Shown: positions 43,252-52,298 of the stretch, one piece after another
How positions within the stretch are numbered: position 1 is the first letter of the stretch
Layout of the letters: every line of letters starts with the position of its first letter
Source of the DNA: Allonocardiopsis opalescens
Lineage (GTDB): Bacteria; Actinomycetota; Actinomycetes; Streptosporangiales; Streptosporangiaceae
Length of the DNA: 64,000 nt
Direction of reading: 5' to 3'
Assembly (NCBI RefSeq): GCF_003002095.1
Contig: NZ_PVZC01000009.1
Location: 62,001-126,000, forward strand
The notes under the pieces: model-generated
The model's database searches: none
What the model saw: only the letters and a program-made list of their open reading frames with translations
What the model was told of the DNA's origin: nothing
Position numbers and translations under genes: made by a program

Positions 43252-44985
43252 GTGGCCACTGGACGGCACCGGATCGATCCGCGCACACGGCGGCGCGTCG
43301 CGATCACCGTCGCCACCGCCACCGCTGTGGCCGTGCTGCTCGTCGCCGGGGGCGCGGCGCTGCTGTCGCGCTGGCCCTTCGGCTGCGGCGAGACCCGGTA
43401 CCTCAGGGTCGCCGCGACGGTCAGCATGGCACCGGTGCTGCAGGAAGCGGCGAGGGAGTTCAACGACGACCCGCCCACCTACGGCGGCGTGTGCGTCTAC
43501 GCGCAGGTCAACGAGGCGCAGTCGGCCACCGTGCTCAACGGCCTGGCCGGGGCCGCCGGCACCGACCCCGCCGTGCCCGACGTGTGGATCCCGGAGTCGT
43601 CCGGCTGGGTGGAGCTGGCGCGCACCTCCGAACGCGGGGCTGAGGTGCTCAGCACCAGTCCCGTCCCGCTCGCCACCTCGCCGATCGTGGTGGCCGCGCC
43701 CGCATCGGCCGACGGGCTGCCCGACCCCGAGCGCGCCGACTGGGAGATGGTGCTGCCCGACGCCCTCGAACCCGACCGCGACCTGCGCCTGGTCGACCCC
43801 AACCGGGGGGTGTCCGGAATGGCCGCGGTCCACGCCGCCCGAGACCTGCTCGGCGACGACGACGCGGCCGACGTCGCCCTGACGGAGTTCGTCCGCGACG
43901 CCCAGCCCAGGGCCGCGGTCACCAGCGACATCGACCTGCGGTCGGTCTACGGCGCCGAGCCCGACCCCTCGGGTCCGCTGACCGTGGTGCCCGAGCAGTC
44001 GGTCTGGCAGTACAACGCCGGCGCCTACCCCGCGGGCCGCACCCCCGGCGGCGCGCTGGCCGCGCACTATCCCGACGGGCTCTTCCAGCTGGACTTCCCC
44101 TACGTCCGCGCCTCCACCGACCCGGTGAAGGTGCGCGCGACCGACGACTTCTACGCCCTGCTGCGCACCGAGCGCTACACGCAGGCGCTGCTCGCGGCCG
44201 GTTTCCGCACCCCCGAGGGCGAGCCGGGTGCCGCGCTGCGCTCCGCCGGCGGACTCGCCGAGGACCTGCCTTTCCCTGCCACCGGGCTCCCCGGCTCCGA
44301 CCTGGTCGACGCGCTGTTCGACTGGAACCAGCTGGCCATGCCCACCCGCGCGCTCATCCTGGCCGACGTCTCCGAGCAGACCGGCGAACCGCTGTCGGAC
44401 TCCGACTCCCGCAGCCGGCTGGAGATCGCCGTCGACGCGGCCCGGCTCGGGCTGCGGCTGTTCCCCGACGACACCGACATGGGCCTGTGGCTGTTCGCCG
44501 ACGGGGTCGACGCCGACGACGGCCACAGCGAGGTGGTCGAACTCGGCCCACTGCGCGACGACGACCCGGGCACCGAACGCGACGACCGCCGCGAGCGGCT
44601 GCTCGACGCCGCGGACGGGATCGCCGTCGAGGGGGGCGGTTCACGGCTGTACGACACCCTGCTCGACGGCTACGAGGAGGCGACGGAGAACTTCCACGCG
44701 GGGCGCGTCAACAGCCTGATCGTGCTCACCGCGGGACGCGACGGCGGCAGCAGCGACATCACCGGCGACGAACTGGTCGAGGAGCTGTCGGAGCGCTTCG
44801 ACCCGCAGCGGCCGGTGACCCTGTTCATCATCGCCTTCGGCGACCAGGGCGAACGCTCCGACCTGGAGCGGATCGCCGACGCCACCAGCGGCACGGTCTA
44901 CGTCACCGACGACGCCTCCGAGATCGGCGACATCTTCGTCAACGCGATCTCCCGGCGACTGTGCGTGCCCGACTGCTCGAACTGA
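43252..44985 (+). CDS. Membrane-anchored solute-binding-domain / VWA-domain protein with a lost metal site
   Basis: The 577-residue protein starts at GTG 43252 (GGAGATGGC ahead). One N-terminal membrane helix (VAITVATATAVAVLLVAGGA) precedes an extracytoplasmic substrate-binding-like domain (residues about 50-350; LRVAATVSMAPVLQEAAREF, DVWIPESSGWVEL, PIVVAAPASADGL, LDFPYVRA). A von Willebrand A domain follows (365-565). The metal-binding DxSxS reads DVSEQ (D372), and the third MIDAS Asp appears as LTAGRDGG, so the site is probably lost. Four Cys (FGCGE, GVCVY and the terminal LCVPDC) are shared with the paralogue at 45283. Function is unknown; ligand binding or adhesion at the cell surface is inferred. 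Confidence 0.85.
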   Translation: MATGRHRIDPRTRRRVAITVATATAVAVLLVAGGAALLSRWPFGCGETRYLRVAATVSMAPVLQEAAREFNDDPPTYGGVCVYAQVNEAQSATVLNGLAGAAGTDPAVPDVWIPESSGWVELARTSERGAEVLSTSPVPLATSPIVVAAPASADGLPDPERADWEMVLPDALEPDRDLRLVDPNRGVSGMAAVHAARDLLGDDDAADVALTEFVRDAQPRAAVTSDIDLRSVYGAEPDPSGPLTVVPEQSVWQYNAGAYPAGRTPGGALAAHYPDGLFQLDFPYVRASTDPVKVRATDDFYALLRTERYTQALLAAGFRTPEGEPGAALRSAGGLAEDLPFPATGLPGSDLVDALFDWNQLAMPTRALILADVSEQTGEPLSDSDSRSRLEIAVDAARLGLRLFPDDTDMGLWLFADGVDADDGHSEVVELGPLRDDDPGTERDDRRERLLDAADGIAVEGGGSRLYDTLLDGYEEATENFHAGRVNSLIVLTAGRDGGSSDITGDELVEELSERFDPQRPVTLFIIAFGDQGERSDLERIADATSGTVYVTDDASEIGDIFVNAISRRLCVPDCSN

Positions 44986-45282
44986 GCCCGCGGCGGCGGC
45001 GCTCCGCAGCGGGCACCGCGATAACGAATCAACCACAAATCGGTTCCCCATCCGATCGCTTTGCCCGCCGCCGGATCGGACCGGAATATCGGCACCGCCG
45101 CCGCTGAAGCCCTTTTCCGCTGATCGTCCGGTATCGACTGGACACGCCCGCTACGCACCGCTACAACAAGGTCACTTCGCAGCACTGCCCGTCGCCCCCG
45201 TCCGTTGAGTACGGTCCGTCCAATACGGCCGAACGGCCACCGGCGCGCCCCTCGGCGCCGGCCGACCGAACGCGAGGTCACT

Positions 45283-47037
45283 GTGGGACGCCACGACAGC
45301 AGCGACGACTACGGCCGCCGCGACGGCTCGCCCAACCGGCGCCGACGACGGCGGCGCGGCGGCGCGGCCGTGGGACTGCTGGTCCTGGCCGCGGTGATCG
45401 TGCTCGCGCTCGGCGCGGGCGGCTGGGTGCTGCTCAGCGGCGGCGAGGGCTGCCGTGGCGCCGCCATCCCCGTGCAGGTCGCCGCCTCCCCCGACATCGC
45501 GCCCGCCCTCACCAGCGCCGCCACCGCGTTCAACTCCGAGCAGCACCGCATCGACGGCCAGTGCGTGGAGGCGTCAGTGCGCCCGGTCGACTCGGCCACC
45601 GTCGCCTACAGCGTCACCGGCTCCGGCCCCACCCTGGGCGACCTCGACCCCGACGTGTGGGTGCCCGACTCCTCGCTGTGGGCCGAGTACGCCTCCAGCG
45701 CCGCAGCGAGCGACCAGCCGGTCAGCCTCACCGGCACCTCGCTCGCCAGCACCCCCTTGGTGCTGGCGTCCGCCTCGGCCGACGACGAGCTGTTCGCCGA
45801 GCCCTCCTGGGAGCTGCTGCTGCTCGATCCCACGGCGCCGGCGCCCCCGTACTCGGTGCAGCTGCTCGAACCCACCCGCTACTCCGCCGGCGTCGCGACC
45901 CTCACCATGATCCGGCGCGGCATCGGCGACACCCCCGACGCCGACAGCCGGCTCACCGCCGCCATCCGCTCGCTGCAGCAGTCCGTCGCCGCCAACGAGG
46001 AGGCGGCGCGCGGCCTGCTCTCCGCCGAGGACGGCGACACCCTGATGGTGCTGCCCGAGCAGCTGGTCTGGCAGCACAACCAGGACGCCGAGCGCACCGC
46101 GCGGGCCCTGTACCCGCGCGAGGGCACCGTCCTGCTCGACTACCCCTACACGGTGGTGACGGACGACAGCGTGCGGCAGCGCGCCGCCGAGGAGTTCCGG
46201 CGCTCGCTCGCGGCGGGCGCCGCCGACCGCCACATCCAGGCCGACGGGTTCCGCCGGCCCGACGGCTCGGCCGGCTCGGCGCTGGCCGAGGCGGAGGGCT
46301 TCCGCGCCGAGCCGCCCGAGCAGCTGCCTGCCCCCGGCTCCGACACCTTCGGCGAGGTCACCCAGGCGTGGAACCGGCTCAAGCTCGGCACCAGGATGCT
46401 GACCCTGATCGACGTCTCCGGTTCGATGCTGGAGACCATCCCCGGCAGCGAGATCACCCGCATCCAGGCGACGGTCGCGGCCGCCCAGGAGGGCCTGGAA
46501 CTGTTCCCCGACGACTCCGAGATCGGCACCTGGACCTTCTCGGTCCGGCTCAACAACCAGCTGGACTACCAGGAGATCTCACCGCTGGTCCCGCTCTCCC
46601 AGCAGACCGAGGGCGGCGGCACCGCCCGCGACGAACTGCTCGCGGCGCTCAACTCCATCCAGGTCGACCCCGACGGCGACACCGGGCTGTACGACTCGAT
46701 CCTGGCCGGCTTCCGCGAGGTGTCGCGCGGCTACCAGCCCGACAAGATCAACACGGTGCTGATCTTCACCGACGGCGTGAACGAGGACGACGACAGCATC
46801 TCGCTCGAAGACCTGGTCGCCACCCTGGAGAACGAGTTCGATCCCGAGCGCCCGGTCAGCATCATCGCGATCGCCTTCGGGCCCGACACCGACGCCGCGC
46901 CGCTACGCGAGATCACCACGGCGACCAACGGCGCCACCTACACCACCGAGGACCCCAGCGAGATCGGCGCCATCTTCCTCGACAGCATCGCCCTGCGCAT
47001 CTGCGCGCCGAACTGCACCCCGCGCGACGGCGACTAG
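45283..47037 (+). CDS. Membrane-anchored solute-binding-domain / VWA-domain protein with intact MIDAS
   Basis: The 584-residue paralogue of the preceding protein starts at GTG 45283, six bases after GAGGT; the frame is open 26 codons upstream. A basic N-terminus (RRRRRRRGG) and a single helix (VGLLVLAAVIVLALGAGGWV) anchor it. The binding-protein-like domain (about 55-360: VQVAASPDIAPALTSAATAF, DVWVPDSSLWAEY) is followed by a VWA domain. Its MIDAS is complete: D377 in LIDVSGSML, a Thr in DGDTGLYDSIL and an Asp in IFTDGVNEDD. It ends with ICAPNC, like the LCVPDC of its neighbour. A divalent-metal-dependent contact with a partner protein outside the cell is likely. Partners are unknown. Confidence 0.87.
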   Translation: MGRHDSSDDYGRRDGSPNRRRRRRRGGAAVGLLVLAAVIVLALGAGGWVLLSGGEGCRGAAIPVQVAASPDIAPALTSAATAFNSEQHRIDGQCVEASVRPVDSATVAYSVTGSGPTLGDLDPDVWVPDSSLWAEYASSAAASDQPVSLTGTSLASTPLVLASASADDELFAEPSWELLLLDPTAPAPPYSVQLLEPTRYSAGVATLTMIRRGIGDTPDADSRLTAAIRSLQQSVAANEEAARGLLSAEDGDTLMVLPEQLVWQHNQDAERTARALYPREGTVLLDYPYTVVTDDSVRQRAAEEFRRSLAAGAADRHIQADGFRRPDGSAGSALAEAEGFRAEPPEQLPAPGSDTFGEVTQAWNRLKLGTRMLTLIDVSGSMLETIPGSEITRIQATVAAAQEGLELFPDDSEIGTWTFSVRLNNQLDYQEISPLVPLSQQTEGGGTARDELLAALNSIQVDPDGDTGLYDSILAGFREVSRGYQPDKINTVLIFTDGVNEDDDSISLEDLVATLENEFDPERPVSIIAIAFGPDTDAAPLREITTATNGATYTTEDPSEIGAIFLDSIALRICAPNCTPRDGD

Positions 47038-47164
47038 CGCTTCTGCCGTAGGCGGCTCGCGGCCGCACACCGCGCACGGCCGGGGCGCTACAGTCGTCCC
47101 GTCATTTCGCTGAGGACCACGAACGGGGCCGCGGCACCGGCCGAGCCGGCAGGGAGGGAGAACC

Positions 47165-47848
47165 GTGCGCACGCGTCGCATCGGCACGTCCATCGCGGCC
47201 GCGTCGGCGCTGCTCCTGGGCGGCTGCCAGGGCCAGGAGCTCGAGGCGGCCGAACCGGGTGCCGGAGCCGAGACCGGTGCCCTGACCACGGAGGTCGACG
47301 GCCGGCCGCTGCTGACAAACGCGCCCGACGCCTGCGCGCTGGTCCCGCCCGACCTGGTCTCCGACGCCCTCGGGGCCACTGCGGAGGGCGCCCCCCGAGA
47401 GCCGCGCGAGACCGTCGGACCCTACTCGGGCTGCACCTGGAGCGTCGGAGGCGCCCCCCAAGCTCCGCCCTCTGGCGGCGCCGCGGCCGAGCCGGGCGCG
47501 ACGCGCACCCTGCACGTCGAGATCCACGTGTACGAGCCGCAGGACGGCATCGAGTACGGCGCGCTGGCCGCCTCCGACGACCTGGAGCGGCTGAACCTGA
47601 GCCACTATTTCGGCCGTCCCGTCGACGGCCTGGGCGAGGGCGCCTACTTCACCGACGCCCACCCGTTCGAGTTCGGCGGCGTCGGCTCGCTGCGCACCCT
47701 GTGGGCGAACACCGTGGTCGAGGTCTCCCTGGGCGGCGCGCTGCCGCCCGATGCCGAAGGCCGGATCGAGCAGGCCATGGAGCCCGAGCAGATGGAGGCG
47801 GCGTCGGTCGAGATCGCACAAGCGGTCCTGGACGGCATGCCCACCTGA
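47165..47848 (+). CDS. DUF3558-like lipoprotein
   Basis: The 227-residue protein starts at GTG 47165 behind a GGGAGGGAG site. The signal peptide ends in the lipobox LLLGGC, so the Cys at residue 21 would carry lipid on the outer membrane face. The mature part has DACALVPPDLVSDALGATAE and VGPYSGCTWSVG, which is the layout of DUF3558 (a Cys near the start, then a Cys-Thr-Trp region). These proteins are surface lipoproteins of actinobacteria without known function. It follows the two SBP-VWA genes in the same direction by 127 bases and may belong to the same surface system. Confidence 0.8.
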   Translation: MRTRRIGTSIAAASALLLGGCQGQELEAAEPGAGAETGALTTEVDGRPLLTNAPDACALVPPDLVSDALGATAEGAPREPRETVGPYSGCTWSVGGAPQAPPSGGAAAEPGATRTLHVEIHVYEPQDGIEYGALAASDDLERLNLSHYFGRPVDGLGEGAYFTDAHPFEFGGVGSLRTLWANTVVEVSLGGALPPDAEGRIEQAMEPEQMEAASVEIAQAVLDGMPT

Positions 47849-48186
47849 GCTGCTCTGACGCGCGAGAGGCCCATTCGGTTTACCGCCGCATCGAAGATGT
47901 CCGGACCCGGCCGCGGTGGTAGCCCTGCGTGCACGATCGCCCGGCTCCGGTTCGGATGCCGGGCTTGTCGCGGGTCCGGCCCGCGCGGCGCCGTCACTCA
48001 GGGTCATCCAAGCGAATTCGTAGGTGCCGTCCAGTTTCGGACGGGGTATGCCTCCCCGCGTCCCCATGGGCGGGGTCCGCCTGCCGTCGACCGGTCCGCT
48101 GATATTCGGGCGGTGCACGTATGGACTCGGTCGGCACCTTGGCGTACTCAGGAATGACACGACCCACCGTCGCGAGAGGTGCCATC
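47849..48186. other. 338-base intergenic region
   Basis: There is no gene. Open frames reading into 48187 lack a ribosome site. No strong hairpin or repeat is seen. The region just before 48121 is A/T-richer and may hold the promoter of the next gene. Confidence 0.5.
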
Positions 48187-48924
48187 GTGCCCGAAGCGTG
48201 GATGCCGGCAGTCGGACGTCTTCGGAACGGCCAGGACGGAGGACCGGCCGGGACAGGCGCCCCGCGGGTCGTCTGGCAGGCGACGGAGAGCGACCCGCAC
48301 GCCGTGTCGGCCCGCTCCGCGGCCGAGCGGCTGCACGCCGACGGCCTGGACGTCCACCTGGTCTGGAACCCGGTCACAGGCGAGACCGTGCAGATGCTCC
48401 CCGCCACCACCGCCGGGCTCGGGCTGCGCGGCGACGGCGGCGACCCCGGTCCCGGCCGGGAGGGCCGGGTGTGCTTACAGATCAAGGTGGTCGCGCAGTC
48501 CGCCCGCCCGTTCACGGCGGGGCCGCTGCTGGGCCTGGATCCGATCATGCGCTGGATCGACTCCTGGGCGGTGGTCCGCCGGTGGCGCGGTGGTCCGCCG
48601 ATGGCGGCGCCCTCCGCCTACGACGACCCCGGCAGCCTGCGGCTGTGGGCGCTCGGCGGGCACTTCGGACACTCCCAGGTGCCGGGCCGCACCGCGATGG
48701 GCCCCGGCTCGGTCGACATCAGCAAGATCATCGGCCCCGCCCCGGCGGCTCCCTCCCCCGCGCTGCCCACGTTCTCGACCCGGCCGCACCACCATTCGGG
48801 CAACGGCCACGCCAACGGCAGGCTGCGCACCGCCGCCGGCGAGGGTCAGCGCAAGGAGCACCACCTGCTCGATCACGGCGCACGGATCCCGGTGTCCAGC
48901 GCCGCCGACAGAGGCGGCGACTGA
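48187..48924 (+). CDS. Conserved hypothetical protein, possibly amidase-like
   Basis: The protein is about 245 residues from GTG 48187, which has GAGAGGT upstream; ATG 48154 and 48121 are in-frame alternatives. There is no signal peptide. VVWQATESDPHAV, DVHLVWNPVTGETVQMLPAT and GRVCLQIKVVAQSARPF come first. WALGGHFGHSQVPGRTAMGP then GSVDI follows, resembling the active-site strand of peptidoglycan amidase-like domains (His...GHSQVP...Asp). I cannot confirm the family. The C-terminal 55 residues are Pro- and His-rich and look disordered. It lies 91 bases upstream of oligoribonuclease, in the same direction. Confidence 0.65.
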   Translation: MPEAWMPAVGRLRNGQDGGPAGTGAPRVVWQATESDPHAVSARSAAERLHADGLDVHLVWNPVTGETVQMLPATTAGLGLRGDGGDPGPGREGRVCLQIKVVAQSARPFTAGPLLGLDPIMRWIDSWAVVRRWRGGPPMAAPSAYDDPGSLRLWALGGHFGHSQVPGRTAMGPGSVDISKIIGPAPAAPSPALPTFSTRPHHHSGNGHANGRLRTAAGEGQRKEHHLLDHGARIPVSSAADRGGD

Positions 48925-49015
48925 CACGCAGGGCAAGCGTGCCGAAACGGGCGTGCGCGGGGATCGAACGCGTCGTGACCGCCACAGCGCCCAGCGGGAG
49001 CCGTAGGGTTACACC

Positions 49016-49660
49016 ATGAACGATCGTTTGGTGTGGATCGACTGCGAGATGACCGGTCTCGACCTTCATCACGACGCGCTGATCGAGGTCGCCGTCCTGA
49101 TCACCGATGGCGAGCTCAATCAACTGGGTGAGGGTCTGGACGTCGTCATCCGCCCTCCCCAGGCGGCCCTCGACCAGATGAGCGAGGTCGTGCGGACGAT
49201 GCACACCCACTCCGGTCTGCTCGACGTGCTCAGCGAGGGCGTCACGGCCGAGGACGCCGAGCAGCAGGTGCTCGACCACGTACGCGCCTTCATCCCCGAC
49301 CCCAAGAAGGCGCCGCTGTGCGGCAACTCCATCGCCACCGACCGCTCGTTCCTCGCCCGCGACATGCCCAAGCTCGACAGCCACCTCCACTACCGGATGG
49401 TCGACGTCTCCGGCATCAAGGAGCTGGTGCGGCGCTGGTACCCGCGGGTGTACTTCGCCAGCCCGGAGAAGAAGGGCGGCCACCGCGCCCTGGCCGACAT
49501 CACCGAGAGCATCCTGGAGCTGCGCTACTACCGGGCCGCCGTGTTCGTCCCGCAGCCGGGGCCCGACTCCGCGACGGCCCGCGACTACGCCGACAAGATC
49601 ACCGCCTGGGGGCTCTCGGCCGGAGGCCCGGGCGGCAGCGGCGCCGCCGCGCACGGTTAA
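49016..49660 (+). CDS. orn: Oligoribonuclease
   Basis: The 214-residue DEDDh exonuclease is easily recognised: [13 protein letters not shown] with D9 and E11, [20 protein letters not shown] with the third acidic residue, and the His-Asp end [28 protein letters not shown] is specific for Orn. It degrades 2-5-nucleotide RNA, including pGpG from cyclic di-GMP breakdown, to mononucleotides, the last step of RNA turnover. The C-terminus carries a 35-residue actinobacterial extension ([20 protein letters not shown]). It is followed by tRNA-His in the same direction. Confidence 0.97.
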   Translation: MNDRLVWIDCEMTGLDLHHDALIEVAVLITDGELNQLGEGLDVVIRPPQAALDQMSEVVRTMHTHSGLLDVLSEGVTAEDAEQQVLDHVRAFIPDPKKAPLCGNSIATDRSFLARDMPKLDSHLHYRMVDVSGIKELVRRWYPRVYFASPEKKGGHRALADITESILELRYYRAAVFVPQPGPDSATARDYADKITAWGLSAGGPGGSGAAAHG

Positions 49661-49729
49661 ACGCGTATCGGTCCACTCCATCGGACCGCTACACTGATTT
49701 CTGCCGCCGCGACGGCGGTGCATGTACAT

Positions 49730-49806
49730 GGTGGGTGTAGCTCAGTCGGCAGAGCACCTGGTTGTGGTCCAGGGTGTCGGGGGTTCAAGTCCCCTCACTC
49801 ACCCCA
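49730..49806 (+). tRNA. tRNA-His (anticodon GTG)
   Basis: A full cloverleaf can be folded: acceptor GTGGGTG with CACTCAC, D-stem GCTC/GAGC, anticodon stem CCTGG/CCAGG with loop TTGTGGT (anticodon GTG), T-stem GGGGG/CCCCT with loop TTCAAGT. The genomic G at 49730 supplies G-1 opposite discriminator C73 (49803), as required for tRNA-His. CCA is encoded at 49804-49806. A terminator follows directly. Confidence 0.97.
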
Positions 49807-49812
49807 GTCGAG

Positions 49813-49839
49813 AAGGGCGTACCGTTCCGGTACGCCCTT
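49813..49839 (+). terminator. Rho-independent terminator of tRNA-His
   Basis: AAGGGCGTACCG-ttc-CGGTACGCCCTT is a perfect 12-bp stem with a 3-base loop. It ends in TTT and lies seven bases after the CCA end of the tRNA. Confidence 0.9.
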
Positions 49840-50516
49840 TCGCTTGCGCTCTCGCAGGTCACCGCCACTGTGAATCACCGAAACGCGCAGGCGTCAAGGT
49901 GATCGGCATGCCCTATTTCGGCCATCCGCGACCACAGCCCTCCCAGGCTGGCACGTCACGTGACGGGTAGGCTGATGCGGTCTCCCTCACACCACGTACT
50001 GTCATCGATTCGCCTGGGACAGCCGTCTGCCGAATGACCCTTCGTGCCCGAACTATCACCGGATGTGCCGCGCTCGTACCCACCGGAGCGAGCCCAGCCC
50101 GATGAGCACGCACGGAGCGTTCTGGTTGATATTTGAACGATCTTCACCGGGCGTCCCGGTGAATTCGTTCCGTGACGGGAGCGGGGGCCGAATGCGGCCG
50201 CCCCACGGCGACTGTTAGCCGGCCGGTCATCGATCGTTACCCTCCGGCGACGTCGAAGCGGCCCTGCGGTCACGTTTACGATTGCCCGGTTATCGGAGCG
50301 AGGGTGCCGCTTCACACAGGCGCACCTTGTTGCCCCTGTAAGTGACTAACATGCCATTCCAAACGACCCTATTCCCAGCCCAGGGAACCACCCCGGAGGT
50401 CGCGACGTCCCAACTCCTGTCCGCGCCCATGCCCTCACCAACCGTACTTCCCCTGCCCGACGACCAGCCCTCTCGCCCACCAAGGAGCCGGACGTGACCA
50501 GGCGGAGCACCCGCTC
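49840..50516. other. 677-base region between tRNA-His and the pilus locus
   Basis: There is no supportable gene (a 119-codon minus-strand frame at 49956-50315 lacks any motif). It includes a perfect 12-bp palindrome CGTCACGTGACG (49954-49965), an A/T-richer stretch around 50120-50150 (GTTGATATTTGAACGATC), and CTTGTTGCCCCTGTAAG near 50325. The promoter of the pilus locus probably lies here, but I cannot place it. Confidence 0.5.
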
Positions 50517-52244
50517 ATGAAAGCCGCAGTACTGCTGCTGGCCGATGCCCCCACCACGGGGTACCTCGGCGCGGCCAGCGCGCAACGGCTCCCCCCGGGC
50601 GAGTTCGAGGAGACCTTCTCCTCCCTGATCGAGGTCACCGCCGCACGGCTGAACGAAGGCCTGGGCGTGGTCGCCCTCTACCCCTCCTGGCGCGGAGCGG
50701 AGCCCGAGCGCATCATCCAGCGGACCCGCAGGTACCTGCACACCGACAAGCTGGCCGGAGTCCCCGTGCCGCTCCCCCCGCTGGCTCTCTCGCTCATCGC
50801 CGACCAGCTCGCCTACCTCTCGCCGTACCTCCCGGCGGGCGTGATCGCCGCCCTGGCCGAGACCCTTCCGTACGAGATCATCGCGGGTGCCTGGCTGAAC
50901 AGCGTCACCGGTCTGGAGCACATCCCCACCTCCGTCACCTCGCACCTGCGCTCCTACCTGCCGGGCAAGTCCTTCGTCGCCTTCGCCGCGCCCCGCCCCG
51001 AGCTGCGCAAGGCCAAGAAGGACGGCACCTTCGGCGTACTGCCCACCCAGATCCTCGACCCCGTGCACGTCCTCGCCTTCACCAGCGAGGGCAAGCCGCC
51101 CAAGTCCGACTGGTTCAACCAGCACCTGCTCCGCGGCCTGAACACCGCCAACAAGCAGATGCTCACCGACCAGCCCCTCTCCCGCGAGTACTGGGGCAAG
51201 GGCCAGTACATCGAGTTCGTCGCCTTCAGCGCCCACCCCCAGGCCCTCGCCAACGCGGCCAACTCCCTCCCCCTGGTCGACTGCACCTGGTGCGGCGTGC
51301 CCACCGTCGCCCAGACCTGCCTCTTCTGCGGCATGACCGGCGGCCGCTCCCCCATGATCAGCCAGCCCCTACGCCCCTGGCCCGGCCAACAGCCCGCCGC
51401 CCAGCAGCCCCCGTCCACACCAGGCACCCAGCACCAGCCGTCCACCCAACCCCCTCCCGCCGGCCCGCCCCCTCCCGCCGGCCACCAGCCCACTTCCCCA
51501 CCTCCCGGCCCTTGGCCCGGCCAACAGCCCGAGCCCGCCTGGCCCGGCCGACCCGGCGCCCAGCCCACCCACCCACCCGCCGCCCCCCAACCGGCCCCGG
51601 GCGCATACCCCCCTGCCCACCCGCACCACCCCCCGTCGCCCCACCCTCCCGCCCCGGGCCCGCACGCGGCACCGGTTCCTCCTCACGCACCGCAGGGTCC
51701 GCACGGCCCTGGTCCCCGGACACCGGCCTCAGCGCCCCACGGTCCCGGCGCGGAAGGGCAGGTGCCGCCCCCGGCGCTCCACCGGCCCGACTCGGGCCCA
51801 CAGGCGCCGTTCCCCTCGAACGTCCGTCCCGTCTCCGGACCGCAGGCACCCTTCGCGTCGCCGCCGCCTGCGCCCGCCGCCGAACCGCGGGTTCCGCCCC
51901 CGCCGCCTCAGGGCCCGCCCCAGGAGCCCCGCCCCGAACCCGCGTGGCCGGGTTGGCAGCCCCCTGCGGCACCGCCCCCCCAGCCGCCCGCCACGGCACC
52001 GCGGACGCCCGACCGCCCCCGGGCGTCCGAACCCGAGACCGAGCCGCCCGGCCACCACCACCGCGCCAACGGCACCGCCGACGGCGCACCGGAGGGCCGG
52101 GTCAACGGCGCCTCTCATCCCCAACCCCCGGGCGCGCCGGAGGAGTCGCAACCCACACGAACCCAGCCAGTCCGCGGCGTCCGCCCCCGCATCAGCGGTC
52201 GCGGCTCCCCGCCCCCGGCCCGCCCGGACTGGCGCTCCAAGTAG
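50517..52244 (+). CDS. Zn-ribbon / Pro-rich protein at the head of the pilus locus
   Basis: The 575-residue protein starts at ATG 50517, with GGAG about nine bases ahead. Residues 1-255 form a globular domain (AVLLLADAPTTGYLGAASAQ, GVVALYPSWRGAEPERIIQR, LPYEIIAGAWLNSVTGLEHI, GQYIEFVAFSAHPQALANAA). I do not recognise it. A probable zinc knuckle follows (CTWCGVPTVAQTCLFCG). The remaining 300 residues are almost entirely Pro, Gly, Ala, Gln and His, with repeated PWPGQQP and PHAPQGPHGPGP-type words, so disordered. There is no signal peptide. Its position 55 bases before cpaB and the co-direction suggest an accessory or regulatory role in pilus assembly. Confidence 0.7.
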   Translation: MKAAVLLLADAPTTGYLGAASAQRLPPGEFEETFSSLIEVTAARLNEGLGVVALYPSWRGAEPERIIQRTRRYLHTDKLAGVPVPLPPLALSLIADQLAYLSPYLPAGVIAALAETLPYEIIAGAWLNSVTGLEHIPTSVTSHLRSYLPGKSFVAFAAPRPELRKAKKDGTFGVLPTQILDPVHVLAFTSEGKPPKSDWFNQHLLRGLNTANKQMLTDQPLSREYWGKGQYIEFVAFSAHPQALANAANSLPLVDCTWCGVPTVAQTCLFCGMTGGRSPMISQPLRPWPGQQPAAQQPPSTPGTQHQPSTQPPPAGPPPPAGHQPTSPPPGPWPGQQPEPAWPGRPGAQPTHPPAAPQPAPGAYPPAHPHHPPSPHPPAPGPHAAPVPPHAPQGPHGPGPRTPASAPHGPGAEGQVPPPALHRPDSGPQAPFPSNVRPVSGPQAPFASPPPAPAAEPRVPPPPPQGPPQEPRPEPAWPGWQPPAAPPPQPPATAPRTPDRPRASEPETEPPGHHHRANGTADGAPEGRVNGASHPQPPGAPEESQPTRTQPVRGVRPRISGRGSPPPARPDWRSK

Positions 52245-52298
52245 CGCCTCCTCCGCCCGACCGCCCGAACCACCCATCCCCGAGAAAGCAGGAGCGTC

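Noticed and set aside
49956-50315. 119-codon minus-strand frame before the pilus locus
   Set aside because: No motif, no ribosome site, and composition like random GC-rich DNA.
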